Shown here: piece after piece, positions 33,900 through 51,720 of the stretch
Layout of the letters: every line of letters starts with the position of its first letter
Numbering within the stretch: position 1 is the stretch's first letter
DNA from: Candolleomyces eurysporus
Lineage: Eukaryota > Basidiomycota > Agaricomycetes > Agaricales > Psathyrellaceae
NCBI GenBank assembly: GCA_027579435.1
Contig: JANBPK010000763.1
Location: 1 to 64,000 of the forward strand
DNA length: 64,000 nt
Direction: 5' to 3'
Notes under the pieces: model-generated
Databases searched by the model: none
What the model saw: only the letters and a program-made list of their open reading frames with translations
What the model was told of the DNA's origin: nothing
Translations under genes and position numbers: made by a program

Positions 33900-34945
33900 C
33901 ANNGNATGCAATATCATATTAAATACCAGGAATCGTCTACTTTACCGCCAGACTCGAGACCTTCCACTAATCTTGATGATGCTTNAACGCGCCTGACATA
34001 CCTACCGGNGAATATTGCCGGTCCTCGCCACATCCAGATGTCNCCACGTTTCAGCCGTAGCCAAATGTCTCGCCAAATTGGAACGCTACAATCANACTTA
34101 AAGCTAGGGTCCTGAGCAGTCAAGAGCGCTCGTAATTCGTCTGCTCGCCCAGGGGCGCCAAAGGCGAGTTTGGTACGAATTGGGTCGACTTGGTTNGGGA
34201 TGTNCACCAATTCCAGGATAGCTGTGAGCAAGTTGAGACAATCTAATCGGGAAGCTTGAAAGTCTGGGCTGGTGAAAGCCTGCGTAAAAATTCAGCTAGG
34301 TTTCCAGCGGGAAGAACGCAATGCAAACCTCGATCGTCCCAGCAGTTTCCACAATAGTTTGCAGTTTCTCCACGTCTNGAACAATAGCTTCATACTTCTC
34401 AGACGCACGAGCAAGCGTTTCGAGTGCTTCTCGCTTCAGATGTTGGATGTCTCGACTGTCGCCGTAGGCAATTCGGCTCGAAAGAAGAGCGAGAAGACGA
34501 GGGTCTCCCGTGAACATCCTCGGATACGCGTCGAGTCCCAGTCCGCAATGAAGATGCAAGATCGAGGTCTTATAGCCACAGACCTCATCGATATCTAGCA
34601 TGATAAACCTTGGCTCGTGATGATAACCATGGGCTTGGACGTGTATTTACCTTTGTCAATCTTGGGTGGTAGGGCTTTCACGTGTGGCTTCATCACCAGG
34701 AGGATATCAACAACAGATTCCTGGTGAGCTTCTTCTCTTGCTACGGGCCCAAAGATACCAGCCCATAGGATACGGGATTTGGCGCCCGGTTTCTCCCAGA
34801 CGGGGTTCAACCGCGTGCGGACCTCGTGAACAACAGGAACGCCGGAATATGAGGCTGTCGATTTTGTAGCATGATTGCGGCGCCAGAACGGTGAGAGAGG
34901 CGAATACTGTTGAGATTTTATCTTNAAGTTTGAGNGTCGAAACAT
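33900..34945 (-). CDS. Uncharacterised protein with a degenerate nucleotidyltransferase-like motif
   Basis: Minus-strand exons 34945-34651, 34594-34329 and 34279 down to about 33900 are joined by introns of 56 and 49 nt in frame. The first exon contains GIFGPVAREEAHQESVVDIL. This resembles the MNT-type nucleotidyltransferase box GSxARGExxxxSDxDLL but lacks the first of the two metal-binding Asp residues. Later exons read YKTSILHLHCGLGLDAYPRM, IAYGDSRDIQHLKREALETL and VDPIRTKLAFGAPGRADELR, predicted helical, with no named family. The N-terminal start (MFR at 34945) and the C-terminal end (a possible further intron from about 34007) are uncertain, and several N bases fall inside. It is head-to-head with the gene at 35051, with 105 bases between starts. 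Function unknown. Confidence 0.45.
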
Positions 34946-35050
34946 GGCCGTCGAGGATCGATTCACATGCACCGTGAAAGAATTGAAACAATGCTCCCGC
35001 GCTCCTCCGAATTGAAAATATTTTGAAACAGTGCTCTCTTTCACTTGACC

Positions 35051-36180
35051 ATGCCGAGCTTCCCGGAGTACGATGGTATCGATCTCGGCGAGCCCTCTGT
35101 TGAGGAGGCGCACGCCAGATTTGCCACTCAGCGTATACTTCTNATCTCACGGCATTCCCTGCATCCTGTGGGGAACTGATCTCGCGGTTTACGTTCNCCG
35201 TGTTACATCCATCCCTGTAGGAGGCCAAGAAATCCTTGTTCCAGACGACAGAATAGAGGAAGCCTCAGCTATTCTTCAAGGCACATCCTACTACGCGCCA
35301 GCCAACCCGGGTATATTTTTTAATTTATGGGGCATCGACAAGACATACGACATCGCTGCGTGCTTCCCCAAGTCCATCACACTCGGCCATGTCTATCTAG
35401 AGGACCCATTCTTTGAGACTACCCCCGCCAGAATCGTTCTGCACCCGGCCCAATCGTATTTCAATCTCAATGTGCTCGACAAGACCCGCTTCGATTCAGT
35501 GGTCCCCCCCCTTCCACCATCGAATGCCAATATCCTGGCTCCCCCCGTACACACAATGACCGAAGGGCTTGTCCATTNTATCATGGATCGACCGCATCGG
35601 CTTGACTCTCCCGAAACATCCTTACACGGTCACATCCGGGACCTTGTCTCATGGAGGCTTCAGGGAAGAAAGACNCAGGGGAGACGACCTCAACCACCTC
35701 AGACCCTCCCTAAAGACACGGAGGAAAGCCTTCTNAGCGAGCTACAAACTGATGCGTCCCGCTGGTATCTGCAAAATATGNTGTCGGGCAACAAGAAATT
35801 GCTAACTTCAGAAGGAATTATGCAGTACAAGCGGCAGAACCCGTGAGTGTTGTTCAACGNTTAACGGTGACNCCTGCTCACTTTNGTTGAACATGTTTCA
35901 ACAGCAACGCGCTAAAGTGGAAGCCCAGGCACACCATTGGGCGGCTCACGACAAATTCGACAAGGTAAGTCTCGTTGCTCTCTCAGTACTACGCTCGTTT
36001 GTTGAACATACTCTNNGGTAGCCACGCATTGAACTGGAAGCCCAAACCAACCACTGCCAGTGGGGGGCCCACGATAAACCCAATCGGGTATGCTTTGCTA
36101 CCCTCCAGCACCCCGCCTTAAAACTAACAACATCATCCAGGAGCAGGTTGTATTCGACTNATTCAGTTAATATGGCAAGG
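35051..36180 (+). CDS. Uncharacterised agaricomycete protein with duplicated mini-exons
   Basis: ATG at 35051 gives MPSFPEYDGIDLGEPSVEEA. A single N at 35144 shifts the frame, after which HGIPCILWGTDLAVYV and EILVPDDRIEEASAILQG follow. This layout (short strand, D, then VPD..I..A...L) loosely resembles small nucleotidyltransferase-fold proteins. Exon 1 ends at 35842. Mini-exons at 35905-35964 (ALKWKPRHTIGRLTTNS) and 36022-36087 (ALNWKPKPTTASGGPTINP) are related, and a further one starts near 36140. The 3' end is not resolved. A 5' relic lies at 33430. I do not recognise the family. Confidence 0.5.
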
Positions 36181-38281
36181 GTATGTTCTATGATGTCGAG
36201 ATCATTTCGTCGAGGCTTGATGTGATNAGCCGGTGTACGCAGCTATAGCCCACAATNGTTATTTTGGTTTTTCGNACCAGCAATCTATTGAAGGTTTTCC
36301 ATCCAAGGTAACCTGGCCCCGGTGAATGGTGCGTGAGTGATACNGGAGAGCTGTAAGAATTGNCCCAGAATTGTTGAACAATGGTTCTTGGAGTATGGGT
36401 GCATCGATGNATGTCAGCTTGATTTCGCAAATCTTCGACATTCAGGTCCCGAAGTCAAAAGCCGAAATTGAGAAATTANAGATGAACGAGTACCGAAGGT
36501 GGGTAGAGTTGGTAATCCATCGTGGCTAGGGGTTGAATCAGTGACGCCGACTGAAGAAACTGGCGAGATTTCGTCGCGGAGGAACCTCANACCAACGGCA
36601 TTGTTCGCGCCAGGGCTGAGCACCTCAGTCTTTGTCTGGAACTACTCGTCGCGCACCGGTCCATTCTGTTNCGCATCAAAACCTAATTGGGCGAAAAGGA
36701 AGGGTATCGCCAGGTGAGCTCCAAGTAGGACTCAATCGTTCACAGACAAGTTAACTAGACTAGAGCTAATGGAGTCTATCATCCACCGCGCCGCACTATA
36801 CCCCTGCAACTAATAAGTGTCCAACCCGACGCCTTCTTCAGTCTAAGCTCCAAGCCTGATGCTCGTAGTAATGAACGACCACCACCACCCTTGTCGAGCT
36901 TGCTCTCCACCGCCAATGTATAAAGCCAGGATTCTTGGCAGCAGCAGGGCGGCCNAGAGCAGAATCCTACTGCNANATTCCCGTCATCGTCGAGGTCGCT
37001 GTCTCNCTCNCATTGAATGNATTTTCNGANAAGACNGAGGCTCAGGCCAAAGGAAAGAGAGTTCGGNCTTCAGATGCACCGTACACAANCGCAGCTGGCG
37101 CGGTAAACAGGCCAGACGAGGACCGACGATACGCAATGGCATTGCGCACGAGTATGAATTTGGGGCTCGGAGCTGCGTTTTCGTCTCTTGTTCCCGGGCC
37201 GTTGGGTTTTGCATCTTTGACACAGACCTTCTAAAGAAGAGCTACAGCAAGGTCGTTTCAGAACGAACACAAGGTCCACAACACCAATGGTCGCAAATTG
37301 TGCAGGGGACACAGGAGGGTCATTCTTCCTCTCTCAACTCGACCCTCCTTCCCTCGGCTCAATGAAGTCTTTGCGAAAGGAGTTTCACACTCAGGCTACC
37401 TCCAGGTCTTCAGCGTACCAAAAGTCAGCTCATATCTCCAGCCAACGTTCACCGTCTCCACCCCTTGCCAATGCAAATGTACACCAACAGCTTCCTGCAT
37501 TGCGGTTTCACTTATAAAGCTCCGATTCCAGCTTTCGACGAGCTCATTCAGCGGAAACGCCTTTTTCTCCTTCGGAGCCCATTTAGGAGGGTGAAGTCGC
37601 CATCGGTGATGACTTCTGAACCTGGAACTACATGGATGGCGGTGAGGTTGCACCATTTCCTCATATACTGCAACTAGGAGGTCTGATACTATCGCTCCAA
37701 CTCCCTCAGATTCTATTCCAGTTCTAGACGATCTCCAAGGATCCCGCCTCCCCCTGCTCTTCCTCCTTCCTTTCCTCCTTCCACCCTCTCAGAGTCTTCA
37801 ACTTCTTACCCCTCCTTCAGCACACCATTCCCCTCCCCAGTAGCCTGCCACCTACGCAGATACGCGGGCAGAAACTTGGGAGGCCTCAGAAACACGATAG
37901 TCAATAAGCGCCATGTTCTGATTAATGTACCTTCGAGGATAGAGTCTCGATGGTTTCTCCCTTCCACAACGTTCTAGCGCGAGTCGACAATATTCCCGCA
38001 GGTTGGCCCGACTTCCCTCAGCTATGTTCACTCTCAAGCAATCGGTCAAAAGCGAGAAACGGGCCATTTACGAAGAAAGCTGCTTTATACATGAACAGGT
38101 AGCAGAAAATAGCGAGCGAGGTTCAAAGCGACCCTTCCAGCAGGAAGGTATTTAGTTGAATTGAGCGAGGGTTTCGATATGAGTGAGGAAAAAGACAAGA
38201 AAGAAAGCTCTTAGTGATATGATACAAACAGAACGTCCGGACCGAAGCGAAATAGAAATAACAATAATCNAAAAAAGCCAA
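36181..38281. other. Gene-poor interval with possible exons, unresolved
   Basis: Candidate coding pieces include a plus segment near 36420-36720 (SKAEIEKL.MNEYRRWVEL), one near 36935-37234 (EDRRYAMALRTSMNLGLGAA), and a minus segment at 38067-37852 (MARFSLLTDCLRVNIAEGSR, then ALERCGREKPSRLYPRRYIN). None could be joined into a gene or assigned to a family. N bases are dense at 36950-37090. Confidence 0.3.
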
Positions 38282-45386
<7,105 letters not shown>

Positions 45387-46454
45387 ATGGACGACATGTT
45401 NGCCCCCCATGATGGTACGTCTTTGTCCCTTCTTGGTCGACGTGCCGCTCAATGCAATTCCTGATTTTAGGCTCGCCCTCTCAGTGGCCGGATTCCATCC
45501 CCATGCTCTCTGACCTGAATGACGTCTACGAGCCGGGTGAGTCTGCTCAGGCAGCTTTCGATGCGAAGCATCCATATATTGACGCGTCCTGGGTAGCGCC
45601 TTGCCCACCTCCTGTTCAACAGTTGTCGGAATCAAGATACGATGACCACTTCAATTCACCAAGTGAGTATTCCCCTTCACGAACGTTTGACGTGGTGTAC
45701 CGACTCCACTTTCAGTTGAGCCGCCCATCGATGTCCCTTCGTTCAATTGGACATACGACACGTCCTCGCCATCCGGTTCGCCGTACCCTGGATTTGCTTC
45801 GGAGACGGGTTTTTCAGGAAATACCCTCTCCCCCTCGATATCTATTGTCAGCAGCTCACCACGGTCAGACAACGGAGGTGAATATACTCGGATTGCCTGT
45901 TCTCTCGCCGTGCAATCTGACATGNCTCTCTAGTTCTGCCCGTGACACCATCGAACGAGTATAATGGTGCCTTTGAATTTGATTACGGAAACTCGCTACC
46001 ACCCGACGCGTACCCGTCGCGATCCTCCTGGTCGAATCCCTCACCAATAAATCTGTCGCCCTCCCCATCGCCCTCGAACCTCGACGTCTATGAGATTCAA
46101 TCGTCAACATCTAGAGACAACTCCCCCGTTCGGGGACACGACTGCGACAAGGCCGACAAACGCAGGTTCCCATGTCTGATCCTTGGGTGCAACCGACGAT
46201 TCACAAGTCAGTACACCCTCAAGGTACACATGGAGGCACACAAGCCTAAACCCAAAGTGACCTTCCCGTGTACCGAAGGATGCTCGGAGCGGTTTTCGCG
46301 ACAGCACGATCGGCTACGGCATGAGGTCGCAAAACACGGGAAGATCTGTGAGTTCTCCTGTGACGAGTGCGGCAGGTTCTTTTCTACGAAAAAGACCCTC
46401 GGGAACCATAAGTGCCCTGTAGCGCAGGGTAGCACCCGATGGGTTACGAGTTGA
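45387..46454 (+). CDS. C2H2 zinc-finger transcription factor-like protein
   Basis: Four exons: 45387-45414, 45471-45662, 45716-45877 and 45934-46454; introns of 53-56 nt, phases consistent. The product is about 300 residues. Residues 1-200 are Ser/Pro-rich and disordered. Near the C-terminus stand three fingers. The first is C-X4-C in FPCLILGCNRRF with H...H in LKVHMEAH. The second is FPCTEGCSERFSRQHDRLRH. The third, FSCDECGRFFSTKKTLGNH, ends with His then Cys. Such C-terminal finger clusters are usual in basidiomycete DNA-binding regulators; the targets are unknown. The start at 45387 gives a 28-nt first exon and is likely but not certain. Confidence 0.75.
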
Positions 46455-47510
46455 GGGCCCCACCTCCGTTTGCTGTCTGACTCATTTCGCCTTTTTTTGC
46501 TTGGTTGATTGTACTCTTTGTAGCTTCTGCACCCCTCCTTTCTTCGTTTATACACACACACGCTGTGAACACTTGCCCTCTTCTCTACTCTTCTCTCCGT
46601 TCGTCATGGACAAGTGGCNGTATATCTTGCATGGACTCTTTTCCATCCTCTCATTTACATTCACCTCATCTTGTGGACCTGGTGCCAAAGGGACTCTGGA
46701 TTCAATGGACTTATATGGCGACCAATCCTTGTAGTATTAACGCGTTTCGAAAGTATCATAGCATAAAAGTTTAGCAGTACATATAAGTCTTCAAAATATA
46801 ATGAAATGCAGCCTGTCGACACTCAATATTTACGCGCACGTCCATCACCATAACTTGATGAGTATATGGGTAGCCTTGGCAGAGAAAGCCCACAACCCAT
46901 TTACATGTTTATCTGGTGCATACATATATTCTCCTTTCGAGGTTTATTGAAAGTCGTTGCTTGGCGACTTGATGAGGACGCCTTCGGGCTTCTTTTGATG
47001 CTGGCTTTTGTAGTATGATGATCGCAGCTTGGGTTGGCCCAAAATGATCTCTACACCTTTCGAGATTTGGAAAAACGTCATAAGCTATTCAACAGTCTAC
47101 CTATACAATGACAAAAACTTTTCCTCTTCCCGTGCCGTCTCCTGAATATTTCCCTATGCTTTCCGGAGTGCGTACTAGCGCAGCGATGTGGCGACGAGCC
47201 TCATGTCAAACTCATTCTATTTTTAGAAGCTTCGGGTATGTGGCTCGCACTGAGGTACAAGTCAAAGGCCTGCATTCTAGGTGTTATGCTACAGCACCCA
47301 TCTCGGAACGGAGAGGAAACACGGGAGCCTCGCAGAGGTTTCTGGTTCTCCTAGGGAGCTTCGGGGGATGGGAGGGATGGCCCACTGTTTTAGTGTGTTT
47401 GGGCTTGTTTGACACTTTGAGTGTTGTCGTCATCGTTGCAGGTCCTATGCGGGGTGTCCTCTCCTCCGGCTTTCAACTTCACAGCACTTACCCGACGAAC
47501 CACTTGCCTC
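46455..47510. other. Intergenic region, nothing recognised
   Basis: About 1 kb between two plus-strand genes. An ORF at 47108-47539 overlaps the next gene in another frame and shows no domain. It could supply 5' exons of the ASX-like gene, but nothing forces that. Confidence 0.35.
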
Positions 47511-49013
47511 ATGTCAGATCGCCCTCGTCGGTCCACTAGGCAAACTAGAGCCCCTAATCCACCTCTGACGGTGGGCTCAAGCGCCAGCTCAACCACGACG
47601 GACAGTCCATCCAAACCCGGGCCAAAGCGCAGGGCACAGGCTATCGACCCAGAGCAATGGCTAAGATCTCTGCTTCAAAACCCCAAAAGTATCCTGACGA
47701 TCATAGATATATCTGTGCGTATATAATTATAAGCACCCTTCTTAGCGGTATAGAGAGAGAAACTGCTCTGATATATCACGATCTTGGATGCTCGACTTTT
47801 GAAGGAGGTATTCAACGTTGCCGCATGGAACATGCTCTCGGACGAATCTCGTAGCGAGCTGAAGAAACTCCTCCCTTGTACCGCTTTTGCTGGATACAAA
47901 TCATCACCAGGACAAGACCACCCTGCGTCTCTAGACTCCGATTTCATGGATGTCGACGAGTCTAATAATGAGCTCGCTTCCCGTGACTCAGAGTCCTCGA
48001 TGACGGAGGTCGAGGAGACTGCTCTGTTCTCGGACCCACATTTCTTGTCGGCGGCAAGAACGTTCCAGGACCACTTATATTCCAATTGGCTCTCTGATGT
48101 ACATCAAGCAAAGGTCGCCAAATTTGAGACCGATTTACGAAATGGGACTCTTGCTGTGCAGTGGAAGGACGAGCAATGGCTAGAAGAGAATCCTACATTC
48201 AATAACTCCGCAACTGCAGATTTGGCGACAACGGAAGACCTGGGACTCACAAATTCGTCATCTCTGAGCCGCACAGGATCGCTGAAGACTCTTGCTGGGT
48301 AAGCTTGACCCTCCCTTATCATCATAGCCCTCCGTTGATGAATTGAGCTGATCGACTGATTTTGCATGTCTATCCGTCGGCTCGAATCAAATCTTCAANT
48401 TTTTTTTATTATTAGCGGTGCTGCGCAAGTCAAGTTNACTACCCTGGTTGAACGCGGTATCATTCGTGTCGGCGATATCCTTGCTTATCGTCGCGTCTTC
48501 ACCTTGTCCAATCTCACGATTGAAAAGGATGTCATTGTGAGTCACAGCCTTTCAATTCAACAGTGGTCCAATAGATCATCCAAGTATACCGTTAACGTTC
48601 AACTCTTTTTTGNTTTTTTCTTTCTCAAACTTCACCTCGGACTCGAAACAAAGGTCGACTCGATCCATCCGTCTACCCACGCTCTTACGATACTGGTCAG
48701 TACCGGGACCGNAAGAGCGTTGCCAGAGCATTTGCTTAGACCGGACTCAAACTTAAATCCGGATTCAACGATTAATTCAATTCGCTCCATGTCCACTATC
48801 ACGAGTCCTAGCATGCTCGAGACAGGGATATTAGATGTGGACGGGCGCCTTGATCGGTCACAGCGGCCAAACGGGAACGCGTGGAAGTCCTTCTCGGTTT
48901 GGAGATGGAGAGCGCCGACCGCCACCGCGAACCCAGACAACGACAGAGGGGGCAGAGAAAACCACGGTACCCTCTTCTACCTTCGAGGGAACTATTACCA
49001 TGAAGAATTTTGA
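47511..49013 (+). CDS. ASX-homology (ASXH/DEUBAD-type) domain protein
   Basis: Four exons: 47511-47714, 47805-48298, 48416-48536 and 48654-49013, giving 392 residues with consistent phases. After a basic start (MSDRPRRSTRQTRAPNPPL) comes WLRSLLQNPKSILTIIDIS. Across the first intron follows EVFNVAAWNMLSDESRSELK, KLLPCTAF, the pattern of the ASX homology domain that in animal ASXL proteins activates BAP1. A middle linker has acidic DMDVDESNNE-type sequence and WLSDVHQAKVAKFETDLRNG. The C-terminal half (TLVERGIIRVGDILAYRRVF, IHPSTHALTILV, GILDVDGRLDRSQRPNGNAW) resembles a RAMA-like module and a conserved fungal tail. The adjacent convergent gene encodes a BAP1-type deubiquitinase, its expected partner. 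The 90-nt first intron has a plain TTTTGAAG acceptor and is the least certain join. Confidence 0.72.
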
Positions 49014-49542
49014 GGGTGATACACTACATCAGCGTCCGGTCATACATATTTTTGAACATCTCTCAGCCTCTGCTGCAGGTACATGGGCACCCTTATCTTG
49101 CGGGCGCTGAACGGCGTTACATAAANCCAACGTACAAATANGCTCACCCGGTGCTCCATCACTGCAAATGTTTTGGTAACTACTTCCCCAACCTTGCCAT
49201 TCATCTTAGCGTCGTCATGTAGATCTTTAAGGATCATTCGTTATCTCTCTGCGTTCCTTAGCTTTGCATCAGGATCACCAGGAGGCCGTGCCATCCTCGT
49301 CTTGTGTACAATTGAAATGCATACAATTCATGGCGGGTATTGAACGGGCGGTGTACAGGCCAAAGCATAAGGGATCACTCAGTGGATCAGCAGGTCACTC
49401 TCGAGTTCCGGCTCCAGCACAGCATCGTATTCGCCACCACGTCCGTCTGTCATTCAATGGAATTCCCTTTCCTTTCCTTATCGCTCAGCCTTCGATAGCC
49501 TTTTAAGCTAAACGAAGTCTCTGATGAAACACCAATCCCAAA
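49014..49542. other. Convergent 3' intergenic region
   Basis: About 530 bases between the stop codons of the ASX-like and BAP1-like genes; it should hold both terminators. No gene is recognised. Confidence 0.4.
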
Positions 49543-51394
49543 CTAATCTGACCCCTTCCTGCCACTGCCCGTCGCGGTCCCCGCTGTTCTTTTCTTCCTT
49601 CTCCCGTTTTCGTCGAGGTCGAGTAAGGGATTCAGAATTCCCTCGTTATGCAGACGGGTGATGAACTGGGTCAAAAAGGGTTCATAGTCAAATGTTCTCT
49701 TGATATGGTCAGTCTTCATAATCCAATGAAGGTGGGAGATTAAGTCGGTCGGTCAGTCATCTCAAACCCCGGTATGTAGAAATGTCACAAAGGCTTACAT
49801 TGGCAGAACTGCCTTTTGCAATCTCGTCCTCGAGTGTCACGGAGGCTGCCATGAGATCTCTGATACAGGTTTCCCATGTCAAAATCAACTCTGTTTGTGA
49901 CATTTGCATGATTTTCATGTCGCGCTCCATTCTTCGAGCGGCGAAGTCCTTCATGAAGGGCGCTCTTTTCTGTAGCAACGGGCCCTCGGTGACTGTGAAC
50001 GAGGATGCCAACAAAGATTGATCGACCTGTACACGCGTACGTGGAAGACAAAGTGCCATGGTAGGTTAAAATGTTGTACAACAACCCATGGACATCGGAT
50101 AAACGCCAGAGTAATAGGGTATATTTGGCACATACCTTCTCTTTCCAGCTTTCATCCATTCTCTTTTCGAGGCTTGCTTTCTCGCGCTTGAGAAATTCGT
50201 ACGAGTCGCTGGCTTTAAGATAACCATCATCCACAATAGCGAGAAGGTTGAAACGTATGTCACTCCCATCATCGCCTGAACCGCCATGCCTTTCCATTTT
50301 CATCCTGAGCGCTGGGCGTACAACGTCGATCCAAACCTTTCTCCATTCGATAGGATCGGAGCTTGTGTCCTGAGAGGATGAAGGGGGCGTGGTAGGTGAA
50401 GGGAAACTTGGCAATTCACCGACTTCAAGGGGACCGGATTTGAAACCGTCGAGCTCCCAGACTTTGCCATGAGCTGGGACATAGCCAATGAAGTGGTAGC
50501 TTTCCTCGGCGGTGTCAGTGTCGCTATTTACTTTTGCCTTTTCCTTNCCCCNTTTCCTTTCTTTGCGGGTGAATCGTCCGTCTTCTGGCGTTTCGTTGGA
50601 CGTGGCTTTGAGCTTTCCATTTTTCGCCTTTGCTTTTCTTTTTCTTTTTGAGCAGTCAACGTGGTACCCACGAGGGCATTCAGTGCTGCGCGTTTGTCTG
50701 CAGGTCTTGGAGGATGATGATGTCATCAGGNGAGGACTGANAGCGAAGAGTAGGTTGCGTCGTACCTGGCAAGAGAATTGTGCACCTCTCGAAGTAGAGG
50801 CAAATTTGTCGCAGCAAGGCCCCTCATCTATGCAAGATGCCATGATGTGAACGANTTTGCCCGTAAGCAAGGCCACGTTGACGGCTGAATGTAAAGCAAC
50901 GTACGACAGGCGACATGTGTTCGGTCTCATCTTTGAAAGCCTTTAGTTCTGGTCCAAGGTCAATTCCAGGGCAATTCAAGAGTACATTCAGAATAGCATG
51001 GGTCGCACAGGAATCGTCGCTCAATTGGTTTGCAAACCAGACTTTCTCCGCAGCTGGATCGTCAAAGTCCGCAGGACGGTGAGCGTCTTTGCGCCAGAGA
51101 AAGCAAAATACGAGGCCATAGGGGTTGAGATGGTCCATCGCCCATGGCTCGATACCGTAGACCTCGATGAGCTCTACNCCACGAACGCCAAGCTTCCTCA
51201 CAAGTGAGGTGAAGACACCTGGAGAGTGCTGAAATGAATAGGCGTTTCTGATGGTGGGTAGAGGGCTTACCAGGATCAGATTCTATGACTGCAAAAGGGC
51301 CTCCTATCAGATCCAAAGCGGGGTCCATNTCGTTTCTGCTGTGGGCCGGACCATCCATGGCTGACGTTGGTGCGGAGAAATGTGGGGAACTCAT
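49543..51394 (-). CDS. Ubiquitin C-terminal hydrolase, BAP1/UCH37 type
   Basis: Six exons: 51394-51271, 51218-50905, 50827-50766, 50697-50136, 50026-49799 and 49713-49543. They sum to 1461 nt, 486 residues. The UCH domain is complete. FANQLSDDSCATHAILNVLL has the oxyanion Gln and catalytic Cys. MRGLAATNLPLLREVHNSLA is the helix before the crossover loop. YHFIGYVPAHGKVWELDGF holds the catalytic His and Asp. DIRFNLLAIVDDGY ends the domain. A helical part (ERDMKIMQMSQTELILTWET) leads to a C-terminal ULD, RTFDYEPFLTQFITRLHNEG, followed by a Lys/Arg-rich tail (GRRKKRTAGT). The ULD wording and the basic tail are closer to animal BAP1 (nucleosome-binding tail) than to UCH37. The crossover loop holds a long Lys-rich insert (KRKRKAKAKNGK). 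Convergent to an ASXH gene. By family it removes ubiquitin, probably from histone H2A if it works as in PR-DUB. Confidence 0.85.
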
Positions 51395-51720
51395 GATGCA
51401 GTCCGGGGGTCCCGCCAATTCAACTCCGCCTCTTGGCCTCACACTATNAATTGCCTCGACCCTTCCTTTGACTCNCTGGNCACCCAGGCTTCATAGAACA
51501 CTCACAAATCATGCTTCCNGATACGATTTCGCCCGTAATGGCGTCGATTCTTCTTGANTTTATTNTCGCGGCCCATGGCAACCCAACGGCACGACGGAGA
51601 AATGTCGGACTAAGGCCAGGATGGCGCACAGATTCTCCGGCGACGATACATCGGGTCTTGCTCATNTATGGCCTATAAAGCTTGGGCAGATGACTTTCTA
51701 CATCTCTCAGCAAACCCACC
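51395..51720. promoter_or_regulatory. Bidirectional promoter region, BAP1-like / GH5
   Basis: 326 bases between two divergent start codons. It must hold both promoters. CT-rich stretches precede the GH5 start (ACTTTCTACATCTCTCAGC). No specific site was identified. Confidence 0.35.

Noticed and set aside
33900..34945. HEPN toxin-like R-x4-6-H motif in the NTase-like gene
   Set aside because: The only candidate (RDIQH) has the wrong spacing; calling this an MNT-HEPN system is not supported.
37852..38067. Minus-strand ORF that might be the first exon of a small (LYR-like) protein
   Set aside because: No LYR signature is certain and no second exon could be joined.
47715..47783. AT-AC (U12-type) intron in the ASX-like gene
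   Set aside because: A plain GTGCGT...TTTTGAAG intron (47715-47804) restores the frame and the domain, so a minor-class intron is not needed.
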